A DNA stretch of 64,000 bases from Nageia nagi. Taxonomy: Eukaryota; Pinophyta. The notes under the pieces are model-generated. The model was not told the origin of the DNA, searched no databases, and saw nothing but the letters and a program-made list of their open reading frames with translations. The position numbers were made by a program, and so were the translations under genes. The stretch lies in assembly GCA_050084985.1 (NCBI GenBank), contig JBITNC010000001.1:154504001-154568000 (forward strand). The letters are read 5' to 3'. This document shows positions 10,360 to 22,500 of the stretch, in pieces (the stretch's first letter is position 1; every line of letters begins with the position of its first letter).

Positions 10360-13300
10360 TTGGATAAAGGGTTGAATTGCGCAATAGTCCAAACAATTGG
10401 AGATTCAAAGATTATTAAAGAGAAAAAGGTGCTACTTTTCCATCCCAAAATCCAATCAAACAAAACTAGAATTAATTCAATTATTAATCCTGGTTCTCAA
10501 TCTAACTTGATTGTAGAAATTTTAGTGGCTAAATTGGGGCTGAAGATATATGATCATCCTAATCCATATACCCTTTGGGATGGTTTCACAATGATGCAAA
10601 GTTGCAAGTTGTGAAATAGTGTAAGTTGAAATTTTCTATTAATTCAAGGTTTAGCAATGAAGTGATAATTAATATAGTACCTTTAGATATATATGGTGTA
10701 GTATTTTGGAATCCTTATTTATGGGATAGAGATGCTATTTATTTCAAGAGAGAAAATAAGTATAGGTTAATTAAATATGGTGTTAATTTTAAGGTTTGTT
10801 CTCATAAGAGTAAGAAAAGATGACTTTGGTTACAACTAGTCAAGTCAAACACCTGATAAATGTTAGTAAGAAGATTGTACTTATTGTTCTTCAAGCTTTT
10901 AATAAATGAGGATAGAAATAGATGATCATCATGGCATGCATGATAATATTAGTGTTGCAAGTAAATCCAAGGATGGGAAGATAGTTAGAACAAGTGTAGG
11001 CTCTTATGTAAGAGTTTCATGAAGGGTTTGCTAAACCAAAGGGATTTCCACATAATCAAGATATTCAACATGAGATTCAGTTGTTACCTAATGTATATCT
11101 ATTAAATATCAATTTGTATTGTTAATTAATTTTGGAGTATAAGAAGATTAAAATGCAAGTTCAAGAACTTTTGGATTAGATTGTGATTAGACCAAGCACA
11201 TCACCCTATGGATCACCTATTATGTTGGTTCGAAATAAGGATGGATAATTTGTATTGTTAATCAATTTTGGCATATAAGAATATTAAAATGCAAGTTCAA
11301 GAACTTTTGTATTAGGGTGTGATTAGACCAAGCACATCACCCTATGGATCACCTATTATGTTGGTTCTAAATAAGGATGGATCATGGATAATTTGTATTA
11401 ATTACCAAGCACTAAACTAAGTCATTATCCTTTTGCCTCAGATACATGATCTATTGGATTAGTTACAATGGGAAAACCATTTTGCTAATTTGGAAATGAG
11501 GATTGGTTATCATTGGATGAGAATCAAGGAAGAATGTATTTGGAAGACAACCTTCAAGATATGATAAGGTTTGTTTGACTTGTTTTACTTTTTGTTTTGT
11601 GTAATACACCAACCATATTTATCAAGGTAATGAATGATGTTCTTCATCCCTTTATTGATTCACTTTTTGTTATTTATCTTGATCATATATTTATTTATAG
11701 TCTAACATGGGAAGGAAATTCATTACATCTTAGACAAGTTCTTCAAACCATACAAAAAGAGAAATTTCTCATCAAAATGAGTAAGTGTAACTTTAGTAAG
11801 CAGAATTTGGTATACTTAGGCCATATTGTTGGTGGTGAATAGATTAGAATAGATCATGAAAAGTTAAAGCAATTGTGGAATGGATAATACTAACTAATGT
11901 TATCGAAACCATGAATTTTCTAGGTGTTGTTCAATATTTAAGAAAATTTATTATTGATTTCTCCAATTTTTCTTCACCATTACATGATGTTATAGGTAAA
12001 AGGAAAAAAATTCCAATGGGGAATAGACTAGTAGAGTGCATTTGATTTATCGAAGAAAAAGATCAACAATACTCTAGTTTTGGTACTCCCAAACTTACAA
12101 CAACCTTTCAAGATTTAGACTGATGCTAGTGACTATGCTATGGGAGTTGTTTTAATGCAAGGAAGGAGGCCAATTTGTTATTATTTTAAGAATTTTAGTG
12201 GAGAAGTTTTGAACTATCCAACATATGAAAAAGAATTTTATGCATTGGTACAAGTGATGAAGAAATAAAAGTATTATTTAATGGGTAGGAAAACTATAAT
12301 TCATATTGATCATCAACCACTACAGTATTTACAAACTCAAATGAAATTGCAACAAATAAGGCACTTCATATGGATGGATTTATTCCAATAATTTCATCTC
12401 ATTATCTTGTTATCAAATATAAGAACGGAACTACAAATAAACTTGCAAATAAGTTATCTAGACCACCTATTCCATAAGCACCAACACTACTTGTAGTGTC
12501 AACATTGGGATGTAGAGGTGATATAACTTTCATTTTAGTAATGGAAATGCATCCTTTCATTCATGAAGCATTTAAGAGAGTTCATCTTATAGATTATGAT
12601 TTTGGAAACATTTATAAGAAGCTAACAAAAACATCTAGATCATATTGTGAAGGTATTGATGTATATCATCTCATAGATGGAATTATTTATAAATTGAATT
12701 TGTTATGTGTTCTTGAAAATGAAAGAGTTCAATTTATTAGAGAGGCATACTCTTCTAAAATTGTTGATAATTTTGGTGTGAGAAAGAAAGTATCAAATTT
12801 GCAAATATATATTCATTAGTCTAAGATGAAAGATCATGTTACAAAATATGTACAAGGGTATATAATGTGTTATACCAATAAGCCTAGTAATAATAAGTTG
12901 AAATGTTATATGCCACTTCCATTTCCAAACTGACCTTGGAAAAGTATCTTTATGGATTTTTTTGGGGGATTTCCTATGTCTAAAAGGGGATATGATTATT
13001 TATTCAAAGTTCTTGATAAGTTTAGAAAGATGAATATCTTAATACCATGCAAGAATAGTATTACTAATCAATAAGATACAAATATTTTCTTTTCTTAGTA
13101 TGGGTTCATTTTGGTTTGTGTAATTTGATTACTTTTGATAGAGATTCCAAGTTTTTGGGAAAATTTTGGACTTATTTATGGAACAATATGGACACAAGAA
13201 TAAAAAGGAGTATCTTTTTTCACCCTCATACTGGTGGTCAAACAAAAGTGGTGAAAAGAATAGTATTTCAGTTATTGAAAGGATATTATGGCAAACATGT

Positions 13301-13931
13301 TAGTAATTAGGATGAACATCTTATTTACAAACAACACTCTTACAATAAGGTAATTCATACTTCCATTAGTAAAAATCCTTTTAATTTTTTTTTTTGGATA
13401 TATTCCTCTATTTTCTTTTGATTATATGTTTTAATAACAAAAGGATAAAAAAGTTTCTGTTCTGAAAGAACAAAAATGGGCTAAATTATTCAATGATAAA
13501 TTTAGGAAAATTCATTTGAAAGTTCAAGATTAACTTAAGGCAATCTAGTACAAGTACAATATGAGACATGAAAAACATAGAGTTGATTATAATTTTTAGG
13601 TGGGAGATAGATTTTGATTACATCTTAGTAAAGAGAAGTTGTAAGGAGCAACCAAGAAGTTGATTTACTTGTAAGGTATGGGCCATTTGACATCGTAGAA
13701 CAAGTGAGTGAGACTACTTTTAAGTTGAATATACCTACATAGGTGAATATTTATTCAATTGTGAATGTGGATAACTTGACATTATTTGAGCCATCTATGT
13801 TGACTAAAGAAGAGGAGTTAGAAGGTTATGTTTTACCATCGATTAATGATCTCCCTCCATCAACTATGAATGAACTTGGAGAAGACATAATTTTGCAAAA
13901 GAAGGTTCATGCTACAAGGAGAGGAAAATAG
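10360..13931 (+). pseudogene. gypsy pol of element C (PR-RT-RNase H-INT-tail), decayed
   Basis: Protease: INPGSQSNLI at about 10,480, with the active-site D replaced by N. RT: fragments around 11,113-11,850, with YLDH at the YxDD box (about 11,670) and CNFSKQNLVYLGHIVGGE. RNase H: TDASDYAMGVVLMQ (12,117) through FYALVQVMKK and HIDHQPLQYLQTQ. Integrase: zinc-binding region from 12,496 and WKSIFMDFFGGFPMSKRGYDY near 12,940. The C-terminal frame 13,743-13,931 ends ATRRGK and the next frame reads IGLKGKKPNIAKWYDK, chromodomain-like. Part of RT is tandemly duplicated. Confidence 0.85.
11113..11384 (+). repeat. 136-bp tandem duplication inside element C RT
   Basis: Copies at 11,113-11,248 and 11,249-11,384 both run from ttgtattgttaat through caagttcaagaactttt, gaccaagcacatcaccctat and attatgttggttc to aataaggatgg. 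Both encode the RT start (RPSTSPYGSPIMLV). The copies differ at scattered sites, so the duplication is old and would by itself disrupt the RT. Confidence 0.88.
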
Positions 13932-14069
13932 GATTTTTAGTTGATTGGATTGAAAGGAAAGAAACCCAACATAGCCAAATGGTATGATAAAAATAGATTT
14001 GGGGAATTATTTTCTCATCTTTTTCAAAAGTAAATCTTTTGGGGATAAAAAGTCTCATCATTGGGGAGG

Positions 14070-14966
14070 TGTGATCAAGCTTGATTTGAAGCTCATATTC
14101 TTAAGTTGACATATTACCAAAGGTCTTCATGTCTATATTTGAGGTTGTACCTTTGAATTTGTAGAATTTTGTGCATTATAGTATAGCACTAGTGCTACAT
14201 GCAATGCTAACATTACCAACATTAAGCTCCATGCATGATCTTTTGAAGAGATTATTGGAGATCAAAGTTTTGGTGTCATATACATTCAAGTATGTTATGG
14301 AGGTATGCTGACGTGATGAGAATCATGAAATGGTATTTGTATGATCCATTTCTTGATAAGAAAAGTATGTCATTTCAGCTACCCGACCATGTCATCCAAT
14401 GTCAATGTTGAGAGGAAAGAGTGGTTGCAAGGAAAGTTCAAGTGGTTTGAGTAATTTCCTAATTTTTTGGGAAGTTAGGGAAGTCATTTATCTTATAGGA
14501 GATGTTGTTTTTTCCTATAAAATACTCCTATATATATTTAGAGGGGTTAGATGAGTTTGGTTGATGTTGTAATCAGTTGTGTGATTCTTTCCAATTGTAA
14601 ATTTATGACAAGAATCCATTAGAGACTATAGAGGTTGTAGACAATAAATAATAGGAGATACTTGTTGTAGAATTTGTATAGATATTATTAATACTATTGA
14701 ACCTATATTTCTCTTATGATTCAAGACATTAATCAAAGATCAAACAAGCTGGACTGACCCACATTAGGTGAGCTAGGGTAAAACTTTTTATCTTTTTGTT
14801 GTGGATGTGATTTGCATGGATTTAATATTGATATATTTATCTTATTTAGTAATATTGATGTTTTCAATCACAAGGGTATTTTAAAAAAAAGGTATAAAAG
14901 GTTAAGATAAGAAATTTGTATTTGATGATCTCTTGAATAGCATAGCCTACATAGATTTAGAGATCA
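14070..14966 (+). mobile_element. 3' LTR of element C (897 bp)
   Basis: Starts TGTGATCAAGC right after the purine run attggggagg and ends agagatca. The 3' 370 bp match 8,857-9,220. It contains a likely TATA-type stretch, tataaaatactcctatatata, near 14,515-14,536. A candidate target duplication would begin aagat at 14,967, but the left partner is outside the window. Confidence 0.82.
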
Positions 14967-15141
14967 AAGATGGGCTATCTTGGATGATGTACAAGTAAAT
15001 AATGGAGCCTTATTTCAACTTAAAAAAAAATATAACCAATCAATTTATTATGGGAGTTTCCACTCATAAATCATCCTATGGTGGTGATTTAAGTTGGGTA
15101 GATATGTATCTTAACTTTTAAGGCATGATATATGGAAAATA
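14967..15141 (+). other. unassigned sequence between elements C and D
   Basis: This stretch of about 175 bp shows no LTR homology. One frame around 15,000-15,130 reads GALFQLKKKYNQS and might be a scrap of copia gag, but this is too short to claim. It includes the left target duplication of element D (aaata, 15,137-15,141). Confidence 0.4.
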
Positions 15142-15665
15142 TGTTGAAATTGGAATTCGTCAGACTTTGAAATTCAAGCTCAAAAAGTCAAATATTGTAG
15201 CTTTTGACAGAACATAGCTCCCCACTATATTTGAAAATAAAATGTTGCTATATTTCCTAAACCCCCCACTTGCATTTTGTAGAAATGCACCCACCCAATG
15301 AGTGTAGCCTAAAATATGAATGGGTTTCAGCCTGATAGTTCTTGGGCAATTTCCAGTGAACTACTAAGTAGTTTTCACTCTTTTTTAGTTAGTTTTATGT
15401 TCATTTTCTTATGTTATTATTTGTTTAGAATTGGCATGTATAAATAAGTGATTTAAACTCATTTTTGGGTTAGATTGTGGAATCATTTGGTGTAACTTGT
15501 AAATTGTACCCTATACTTGTAAAGAAAATTGTTTGAAGAAATATCATAATAAGAATTCCACTATATTTTCTAGATCAATGTCAATTTTTGAATTGTGTAA
15601 TGTAATTGGGAATGTTTGGTGATTCTATAAGTATTTTTATTTATGATGAATTGATTTAAACTTCA
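15142..15665 (+). mobile_element. 5' LTR of copia element D
   Basis: Runs TGTTGAAATTG to TTTAAACTTCA. Shared with 26,209-26,732 are caagctcaaaaagtcaaatat, tagctccccac, cttgggca/gaa, ttttatgttcatttt, ggcatgtataaataagtgattt and ttccactatattttctaga. It is followed after three bases by TGGTATTAGAGA. Confidence 0.92.
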
Positions 15666-15668
15666 TTT

Positions 15669-15680
15669 TGGTATTAGAGA
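15669..15680 (+). other. primer-binding site of element D
   Basis: TGGTATTAGAGA lies three bases after the LTR. It resembles the initiator-methionine tRNA complement TGGTATCAGAG. Confidence 0.75.
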
Positions 15681-15769
15681 AAGTAGATCTAGACTAAGTT
15701 TTGTTAGGTTTAAAAAATTGTGGGTATTTGCAAAAAGGTTTGGAAAAACTTTCTTTTGTAGATCCAAGT

Positions 15770-16640
15770 TATGTTGAAGACCTAATATCGTGGAAACAAC
15801 TCAATACCAATACCAATACTAGAACTTTATGGATCAGAATATGAATATTGGAGTATCTGAATGATGAATCTCTTGTAAGGTAAAGACTTGTGGGACATTG
15901 TTGAATATGGATACAAAGAGCCAAATGATTATCAGAGTGTCCTGAGTGAATATTCAAAGAAGAAAACCAAAGAAAAGAATAAGAAGAAGAATTTTTTAAC
16001 TATCACATATCCAATATGATCTTGATAAGAGCATTTTTACAAGAATTTTAGCCCACAAAATCACTATTGATGCATGGAAAGCCTTGAAAGAAGGCTACCA
16101 AAGAAGTGTTATAGTGAAGGACGTGAAGCTCTAGAACCTCAAAAGCAATTTTGAAAATCTCACATAGTATTAAAATGAGAGTGTGGGTGGTTATTGTGTA
16201 AGGGTAAAGGCCATAGTGAACAAAATGGCCACCCTTAGTGATGATTTGGAAAAAGCCTTGGTAATTAAAAAAGCCTTGAGTACTTTTTTACCAAAATAAG
16301 ACAATGTGGCTCTTGTAATTGAAGAAACCAAAGATCTTTCCACAATAGAGTTTGATCAATTGGTTGGATCTCTCACATATCAAGAAGAAAGATTTATGAG
16401 AAGGTCCAATGTTGTTGCAAGTGATAAACAAGCATTCTCAACTAGAGAGAATGAAAATACTAGTGGAAGAGATCAAGGTAGAGGTTCTAAAGGTAGAGAT
16501 TGGAATGAAAGATGACGAAGCAGAGGCTCTTTTGGGAGAGGAAGAGGAAGAGATCAGATTTCAAATGGTGACAATCCAATAGTGTAAGTCCAAGTACTAG
16601 AGAGGGATAAATTACAAGAGGTAGAGGAAGTTACAAAGGA
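15770..16640 (+). pseudogene. copia gag of element D
   Basis: Early part: PIPILELYGSEYEYWSI then LVGKDLWDIVEYGYKEP-like residues, the common start of plant copia gag (W-x-x-x-M and LWDIVE). Later, ALVIEETKDLSTIEFDQLVGSLTYQEERF (16,306 on) matches the LTLDELIGSLxxHExR block of the UBN2-type gag domain, followed by an RGRGSKGRD basic stretch. The reading needs several frame changes and crosses stops near 16,300 and 16,516. Confidence 0.82.
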
Positions 16641-17270
16641 ATGTGTAATGCTATCATTGTAACAAATTTATCCATTTTGAGAGAGTGTAGGTTGAAACAA
16701 GCCTCTCAAAATAGTAGATCAACAAATTATGGGGAAGAAGATTCCTATGAAGAAGATATTTTGTTTTTTTTATTTATTTTCCAAGAGAAGAATCATGGAG
16801 ACAAGGCACATCTTTCACAAGAAGAAGAGGATGAAACTTGTGTTCTTGCTAATGGTTGTTCACACCATATGACAAGAAAGGAGCTTCTATCATCTCTTGA
16901 TCATTCCTTTAGTTTATATGTCAAAATTGGGAATGGAAAACTCTTGGAGGTAATTGCAAAGGGGGACATGGTGGTTTCTACTAAGAAAGGTACTATGAAG
17001 GTAAAAAGTATTTATTTTGTTCCTGATTTAAAACAATCTCTTATAAGTGTTGGAAAAATGCTGGAAACTAATTATAAATTAGTTTTTGAAGATAAAATGT
17101 GCAAGATCTATGATAAGAATAGAGGTGGAAGGCTGGTCACTATAGTAAAATTGAATAAAAATAAGCTTTTTCCCATCAAGTTTATGGATCAAGGAGGAGG
17201 TTTTGCTTGTGTGAGCATTGATGATACTACTAATTTATGGCATTTGAGGTTTGGCCATGTAAATTTTTAG
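16625..17270 (+). pseudogene. copia zinc knuckle, protease and pre-integrase domain (element D)
   Basis: A CCHC knuckle is visible as CYHCNKFIHFER in one frame, but a two-base loss near 16,685 moves the final EC into the next frame. The 209-residue open frame from 16,641 then carries the protease: VLANGCSHHMT, where the family has a D (here N) before GCSHHM, so the catalytic aspartate is lost. It continues VVSTKKGTMKVKSIYFVPDLKQSLISVG and ends with LWHLRFGHVNF, the GAG-pre-integrase signature. Confidence 0.87.
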
Positions 17271-17279
17271 AGTTTAAAT

Positions 17280-18150
17280 ATTTTGTCTCCACTTGTTTAT
17301 GGTTTTCCAAAGGTCCAAGATACTAATAAATTGTATGAAGGGTGTGCTCTTGGAAAGCATACAAGGGGCCATTTCCCAAAGAATGAAGCATGGAGGGCCC
17401 AATTGCTTCTACACTTGGTGCATAGTGATCTTTGTGTACCAATGCAAACATAAAGTATGGGTAAAGCTTCTTATTTTCTCACCTTTATTGATAATTTTTC
17501 TAGATATTATTGGGTATTCTATCTTAAATGCAAAGATGAGGCATTTAAGAACTTCAATACTTTTAAAGCTAGTGTTGAGAACCAAAGTGGGCATACAATT
17601 AAGTGTTTAAGAATTGATCATGGTGGAGAGTTTTTCTCTAATGATTTCTTGAAGTTTTGTAGAGATCCAACATTAAGAGGCAATTGACTTCACCATACAC
17701 ACCCCAACAAAATGGAGTGGCTAAAAGAAAGAACTAAACTTTGGTAGAGATGGTAAGGTGTATGATGAACAAAAAAGGTTTGAGTAATTGTTATTGGGAT
17801 GAAGTTATCTGGACTGCTATTTATATTTTAAATATGATTCATACAAGGATTTTGGAAAATATTACTCTTTATGAGAGTTGGATTGGAAATAAGCCAAGTG
17901 TTAAACATTTTAAAGTTTTTGGTTGTCTTGATTATGTTCATGTGAATGATAAGCATAGAAAAAGCTTAATGCTAAGAGTGACAAGTGTATTTTTATTGAA
18001 TATAGTGAATACTCCAAAGCTTATATATTTTTTAATCCCAATTTCTCACAAAGTTATGCTATCTAGAGATGCCATTTTTTATGAAGGTGGAAGTTGGAAG
18101 TCTCAAAAAAGCCAAAAGCTTGTTGTTATTGATGGTATGGTTGAATAAAA
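17280..18150 (+). pseudogene. copia integrase (element D)
   Basis: Frames give CEGCALGKHTRG-like residues, then YFLTFIDNFSRYYWVFYLK (17,460 on), LRIDHGGEFFSNDF, a QQNGVAKRKN stretch near 17,710, and MVRCMMNKKGLSNCYWDEVIWTAIYILN followed by ESWIGNKPSVKHFKVFGCLDYVH. D64-like (FIDNFSRY), D116-like (RIDHGGEF) and glutamate-helix regions are recognisable but spread over three frames. It is decayed. Confidence 0.88.
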
Positions 18151-18229
18151 TGATTCAAATGACCAAGGAAGTGTTCATCCCAACTATGATTCACACAATC
18201 AATTTCAGCCCAAATTTTATCCCTCTTCA

Positions 18230-19855
18230 CAAATGGGGTCTTCAAGTGCATCTTCAAGTCCACAACATGGTTCTTCTTCACCTCCATCACCAAGTGCAAG
18301 TGTAAATCAATCAATTAAAGGTAAAAGAGTGTTAAAAGATCATCCCTCTTCTCAAATGGTGAACCAAAATTTTTCAATAAGGTTGATAAGGAGTCAACAC
18401 AAGGAGCTAGATGCTACTTTGCAAAGGCTAAAAAATTTACAAATGTTAGGAGATGAAGACAATGTTGAGCCCAAAGATGATGTGATAAATTATGCTTTAA
18501 TGGCTTCTACTTCTAATGCTCATGTTTCTAGTTCTTCTAAAGTTACTAAATTTGATAATTTTGAGCCTTCTTGTTTTGAACAAGCATGTTCTAACAAAGT
18601 GTGGATGAAGGATATGAATTAAGAGATTTCTTCTATTATCAAGAATGACACATGGGAGTTATTAGAGCTACCCAAAAACAAGAACTACATTGGATGTAAA
18701 TGGATCTACAAGATCAAGAGTAATAGTGATGGTTCCATTGAAAGGTACAAAGCACAATTGGTTGCAAAAGGGTTGACACAAAAGTATGGCATAGACTATG
18801 AGGAGATTTTTTCTCTTGTTCCAAGGCAAGAGATAATCTGGATGATGATTTCATTGGTTACCCACAAGCATTGGAATGTGCATCACATAGATGTGAAGAG
18901 TGCATTCCTTAATGGCTATCTTTAAGAAGAAGTGTATGTGGCACAACATCAAGGTTTTGAGGTTCAAAGAAAAGAAGATCAAGTTTATAGATTGAAAAAG
19001 GTATTATATGGGCTGAAGCAAGCTCCAAGAGCTTAGCACATAAGAATCAATGACTACTTTCTCAAGTGTGGTTTCCAAAGAAGAAAGAGTGAATAGAATT
19101 TGTACTACAAGAAGCAAGGTATTGAAAATCTACTTGTTTCTTATATGTAGATGATTTATTGTTTATGGCAAGTAGTTATTCATTATGCAATTCTTTTAAA
19201 GATGAGATGAAAAAGGAATTTTACATGACTAATCTTGGTTTGATGAGTTATTTCTTGGGCATGGATGTACATCAAACATATGATGAGATATTTCTTTTCC
19301 AAGCCAAGTATGCTAGAGAAATGTTGAACAAGTTTGGTATGAGTGAATGCAAACCTATAGTTACTCCAATTGCACATGGAGAGATTTTGTGTTTAGATTA
19401 TGGGGCTTAAAAAGTAAATAAAACAAAGTATAGGAGCATTGTGGGGAGTTTAATGTTCCTATGTAACACAAGGCCAGATATATGCTATGTTGTATCACTT
19501 TGTTCTAAGTACATAGTTGATCCTTCTTGCTTTCACTTGAAAGTAGCCAAAATAATCCTAAGGTATGTGCATGGTACAATATGTTTTGGCATTCATTACT
19601 TCTATATTGATAATATGAAGATGGTTGGTTTTAGTGACAATGATTGGGAGAGTAATATTGATGATTGAAATTCCATTAGTGGTAATTGCTTCTCACTTGG
19701 TACATGTTTGATTACTAGGGGTTCTAAGAACAAAACTACAATAGCTTTATCTTCTTATAGAGGCTAAGTATATAGCATTAACATGAGCTAGTGCACAAGC
19801 CTTCTGGCTTCAAAAATTTCTTGATGAGATGGGTGAGAAGCAAGAACAATCTACT
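18230..19855 (+). pseudogene. copia RT and 5' part of RNase H (element D)
   Basis: After a serine-rich linker (SSSASSSPQHGSSSPPSPS) the RT starts around 18,550 with CFEQACSNKVWMKDMN, then NKNYIGCKWIYKIKSNSDGSIERYKAQLVAKG, WNVHHIDVKSAFLNGYL and GLKQAPRA. LYVDDLLFMAS near 19,142 keeps the catalytic YVDD. RNase H begins with YRSIVGSLMFLCNTRPDICY (about 19,432) and DNDWESNIDD, and reaches FLDEMGEKQEQS, where element E interrupts it. Stops are frequent. Confidence 0.9.
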
Positions 19856-20497
19856 TGTAGACACCTCAAAATGAACCTTTATGTATTTAATAAATCATTT
19901 TAATCCCTTAACAATGTATTATTTAAAAAAAGACTAAAAATGTATAAAAGAGATGTAGGCCATGTATTTCACCCTTGTGGAATGTACAAGGGGTCAAAAT
20001 ATCAAAGTCATGTAAACTTGTATCATATATAAAGGCATCATTTGATTACCTATAGATCATGATTGAATCATGGGATAATAATCATTTCAAGCTAATACAA
20101 GTATTATCAATTGAAGATCATTTGAAAGATTGAAACTTACTTTATCTATCAACATTACGCATCTATTATTCTATAATTTTTCATGCATGTTCATAATTTG
20201 ATTACTTGCTAATTCACTCATTGCTAAATTCTTGTTTGTGTTTGTAATTTGATTTACCTTATGATGCTGATAGCATGTCAATTCTTGGATGTCGATGACA
20301 TACTTGTTCATGAATGTATGCTCCATATTTTGTGCATTTTATGATTAACAGAATGAATATAGTATCTAAGTAAATAGTACTACATTCCTACTACATGTTA
20401 TTACCATATTTCTCACATATGCATCAATATTTACAAAGTAGAGCAATAGTGCATTAATCAACCCCATTTGCATTAATTTCATTATTTAGCTACTACA
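19856..20497 (+). mobile_element. 5' LTR of element E
   Basis: Begins TGTAGACACCTCAAAATG and ends TTTAGCTACTACA. It is nearly colinear with the 3' copy at the same length, suggesting a fairly young insertion compared with its host element D. It is followed by ttTTGGTGAACCC, a primer-binding-like sequence. Confidence 0.92.
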
Positions 20498-20512
20498 TTT
20501 TGGTGAACCCTA
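20498..20512 (+). other. primer-binding-like site of element E
   Basis: TTTTGGTGAACCC directly follows the LTR. It resembles the site in element B. The tRNA was not assigned. Confidence 0.5.
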
Positions 20513-21065
20513 ACTATTCTTACAAATCCTAGAATTTTTTATTTTAGGGTATTGCTTTTTTTTATGATTCTTGCATTAGAATCCCTTGGTTTTGTTTTTC
20601 TTTTTGGTTAAATTAATTTTTCTCCAATTTGGAAACTTTTATTGCTTCAAATAAAATTATTTTCTTGAAAAATGTCATTATTTTCTTTAATTTGGTGAGA
20701 TCTAGCATTAGAAAACTTTGTCTAAGCCATATATACATATAATTGGGAAGTTTTTCTAATTTTTCTAGGTCTTGATTTACATATTTCGAGTGATTTTCAA
20801 AATATTTTTGTAAAAATTGTCACCTTGAAAATCATACATTTTGAAGGTATTTTGCAACTATTTGGTGACTTATTTTATGCTAAAAACTTGCCAAATGCAT
20901 AGGTCATCATTGTAGGGAACTTTTGGAGTTTAATTTGAGCCCTTTGCATGTGTTTCTATCACAATTTCTAGAGGTTTTCATATAAAACAATTTTTTCCAT
21001 CTTCTTTCATTCTTTCATGGATAAGGTATTTAAAAATGGTCTGTTTGAATGTTTGAATGTGACAA
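20513..21065 (+). other. leader of element E
   Basis: About 550 bp of AT-rich sequence between the primer-binding site and the first gag-like frame. I see no coding signal; it is presumably the untranslated leader. Confidence 0.4.
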
Positions 21066-22385
21066 GTGATTTATTTGCACCTCCTAAAAAAGAAATGGAT
21101 GTTATGCATAATAGAAAATCTTTTTGATGAATTAAGTTTCTTAAATTCATGCTTGACTACTACAAATGATGATATGCCAAGTATTATAGAAAATCAAGTG
21201 CATGATAATGTTATTTCTGATGATTATATGGCTAAATATGATTATGATGCACATTTAAATTTGGATGCTATGGACAAGTTTGAAATGAATGATATTGCAT
21301 TTGAAAAATTGACACTTCAAGATCAATTTCAAAAAATTAAAGCACATATGTGATTCAATCCCTCTTTTATATTTGAAATTTATAATGATATTGAATTAAA
21401 AGAGAAATATCATGCATTGCTAAGGAAAGAATTAGATAACTTGTTAGAAGATCCATATGCTAGGCAATATTCTATGCAAAATTTTGAGAAGGAAATTATA
21501 CAAAAGCAACAAAATAAAATATCTTCTCAACCAAAACCTCATCCAAAACCACAATTTAAACCCCAAATTAAACCAAAACTAAAATAATTTTGGCAAAGAG
21601 TAACATCTCAAGAAACTTTGAAAGTACAAGATGCTCATATTATAAAACAACCCAAATAGGATAGCCATAATTATTCCCCACCATCCAATCAAGAGGTCCT
21701 TAACTTTGAGATACTTAGTAGACATCAACCAAGGCTAATTATGAGGGATATAATGAAAAGAGGTTTATTGATGTCATTGAAAAGAAAAACATAAGATAGT
21801 GATAATCCAATGGGAAATGAGAATGCTTATTCAACTTATCATCAACGGAAGGGTCATGCTACATATTCTTGTCATGATTTGAAACTTATAATTTTTGACA
21901 TGATTGCAAAAGGTAAATATCAGCTCCCTCAACATGCTTCAAATTCAGGGATTGAAAATTGAATTATGAAATTTTAAGATAATTGTGATGAGGAAGCACA
22001 CCACCAATGGTGTGCCATACTACATGCAAGATGCCAAAGATGTGAAAATAGTAATGGAAATAATGGTTCTTATTCTGCACATCTAGCTAGTCAAGAAAAC
22101 ATAAAAAAAAATTTAGTTCAATTAGATCTAATTGAGATTTGGTTACAAGAATATAGAAAATAAAAAGATTTACCTTTTGACAAGTATCTATTCAAGATTT
22201 TATTCCTTAATAGTCATTTGCAACAACATAGAACATTACCTCCAGAGATATGAATTGAATTTATTGATCTTTTTGAGAGAGTAGTAGCCCAAGGTATAGA
22301 AAATGCAAATGATAATCTAAGCAAAGAAAATCCATTGTTCATAGCAAAATGTGCTAAATAGATGGGGGTTCCACCACCCCCTAAT
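21066..22385 (+). pseudogene. gag-like region of element E
   Basis: An open frame at 21,066-21,353 is acidic and unrecognised. Downstream frames read RHQPRLIMRDIMKRGLLMSL and then YHQRKGHATYSCHDLKLIIFDMIAKGKYQLP (about 21,838-21,930). This resembles the CxxHxxxGHxTxxCxxLKxxIxxLIxxG block near the gag end of plant Tat/Athila-type gypsy elements, with the first cysteine replaced. The following IEFIDLFERVVAQGIE frame is unassigned. Scattered stops make it non-functional. Confidence 0.6.
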
Positions 22386-22394
22386 GTATTATAG

Positions 22395-22500
22395 TTTCTA
22401 AAATTTGCATATCATATAGGATGCATAACATATAGGGTGCATTTCATATAAGATGCATATCATATAGGGTGCATTTCATGTAGATTGCATATCATGGGTC
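22395..22500 (+). repeat. short tandem repeat of about 19-20 bp in element E
   Basis: About five imperfect copies of a unit like tgcatatcatataggatgcatttcatatagggtgc. Copies alternate 'tgcatatcata' and 'tgcatttcata'. No coding role is seen. Confidence 0.75.

Larger units (their letters stand above)
8857..14966 (+). mobile_element. Ty3/gypsy element C, 5' LTR truncated by element A
   Basis: Plus-strand gypsy with partial 5' LTR (8,857-9,220), primer-binding site (9,223), gag, protease, RT, RNase H, integrase, a chromodomain-like tail, a purine tract and a full 3' LTR (14,070-14,966). Comparing the two LTRs, about the first 525 bp of the 5' copy are absent, exactly where element A begins. The missing part should lie beyond A, left of the window. 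Many stops and frameshifts make it inactive. Confidence 0.87.
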
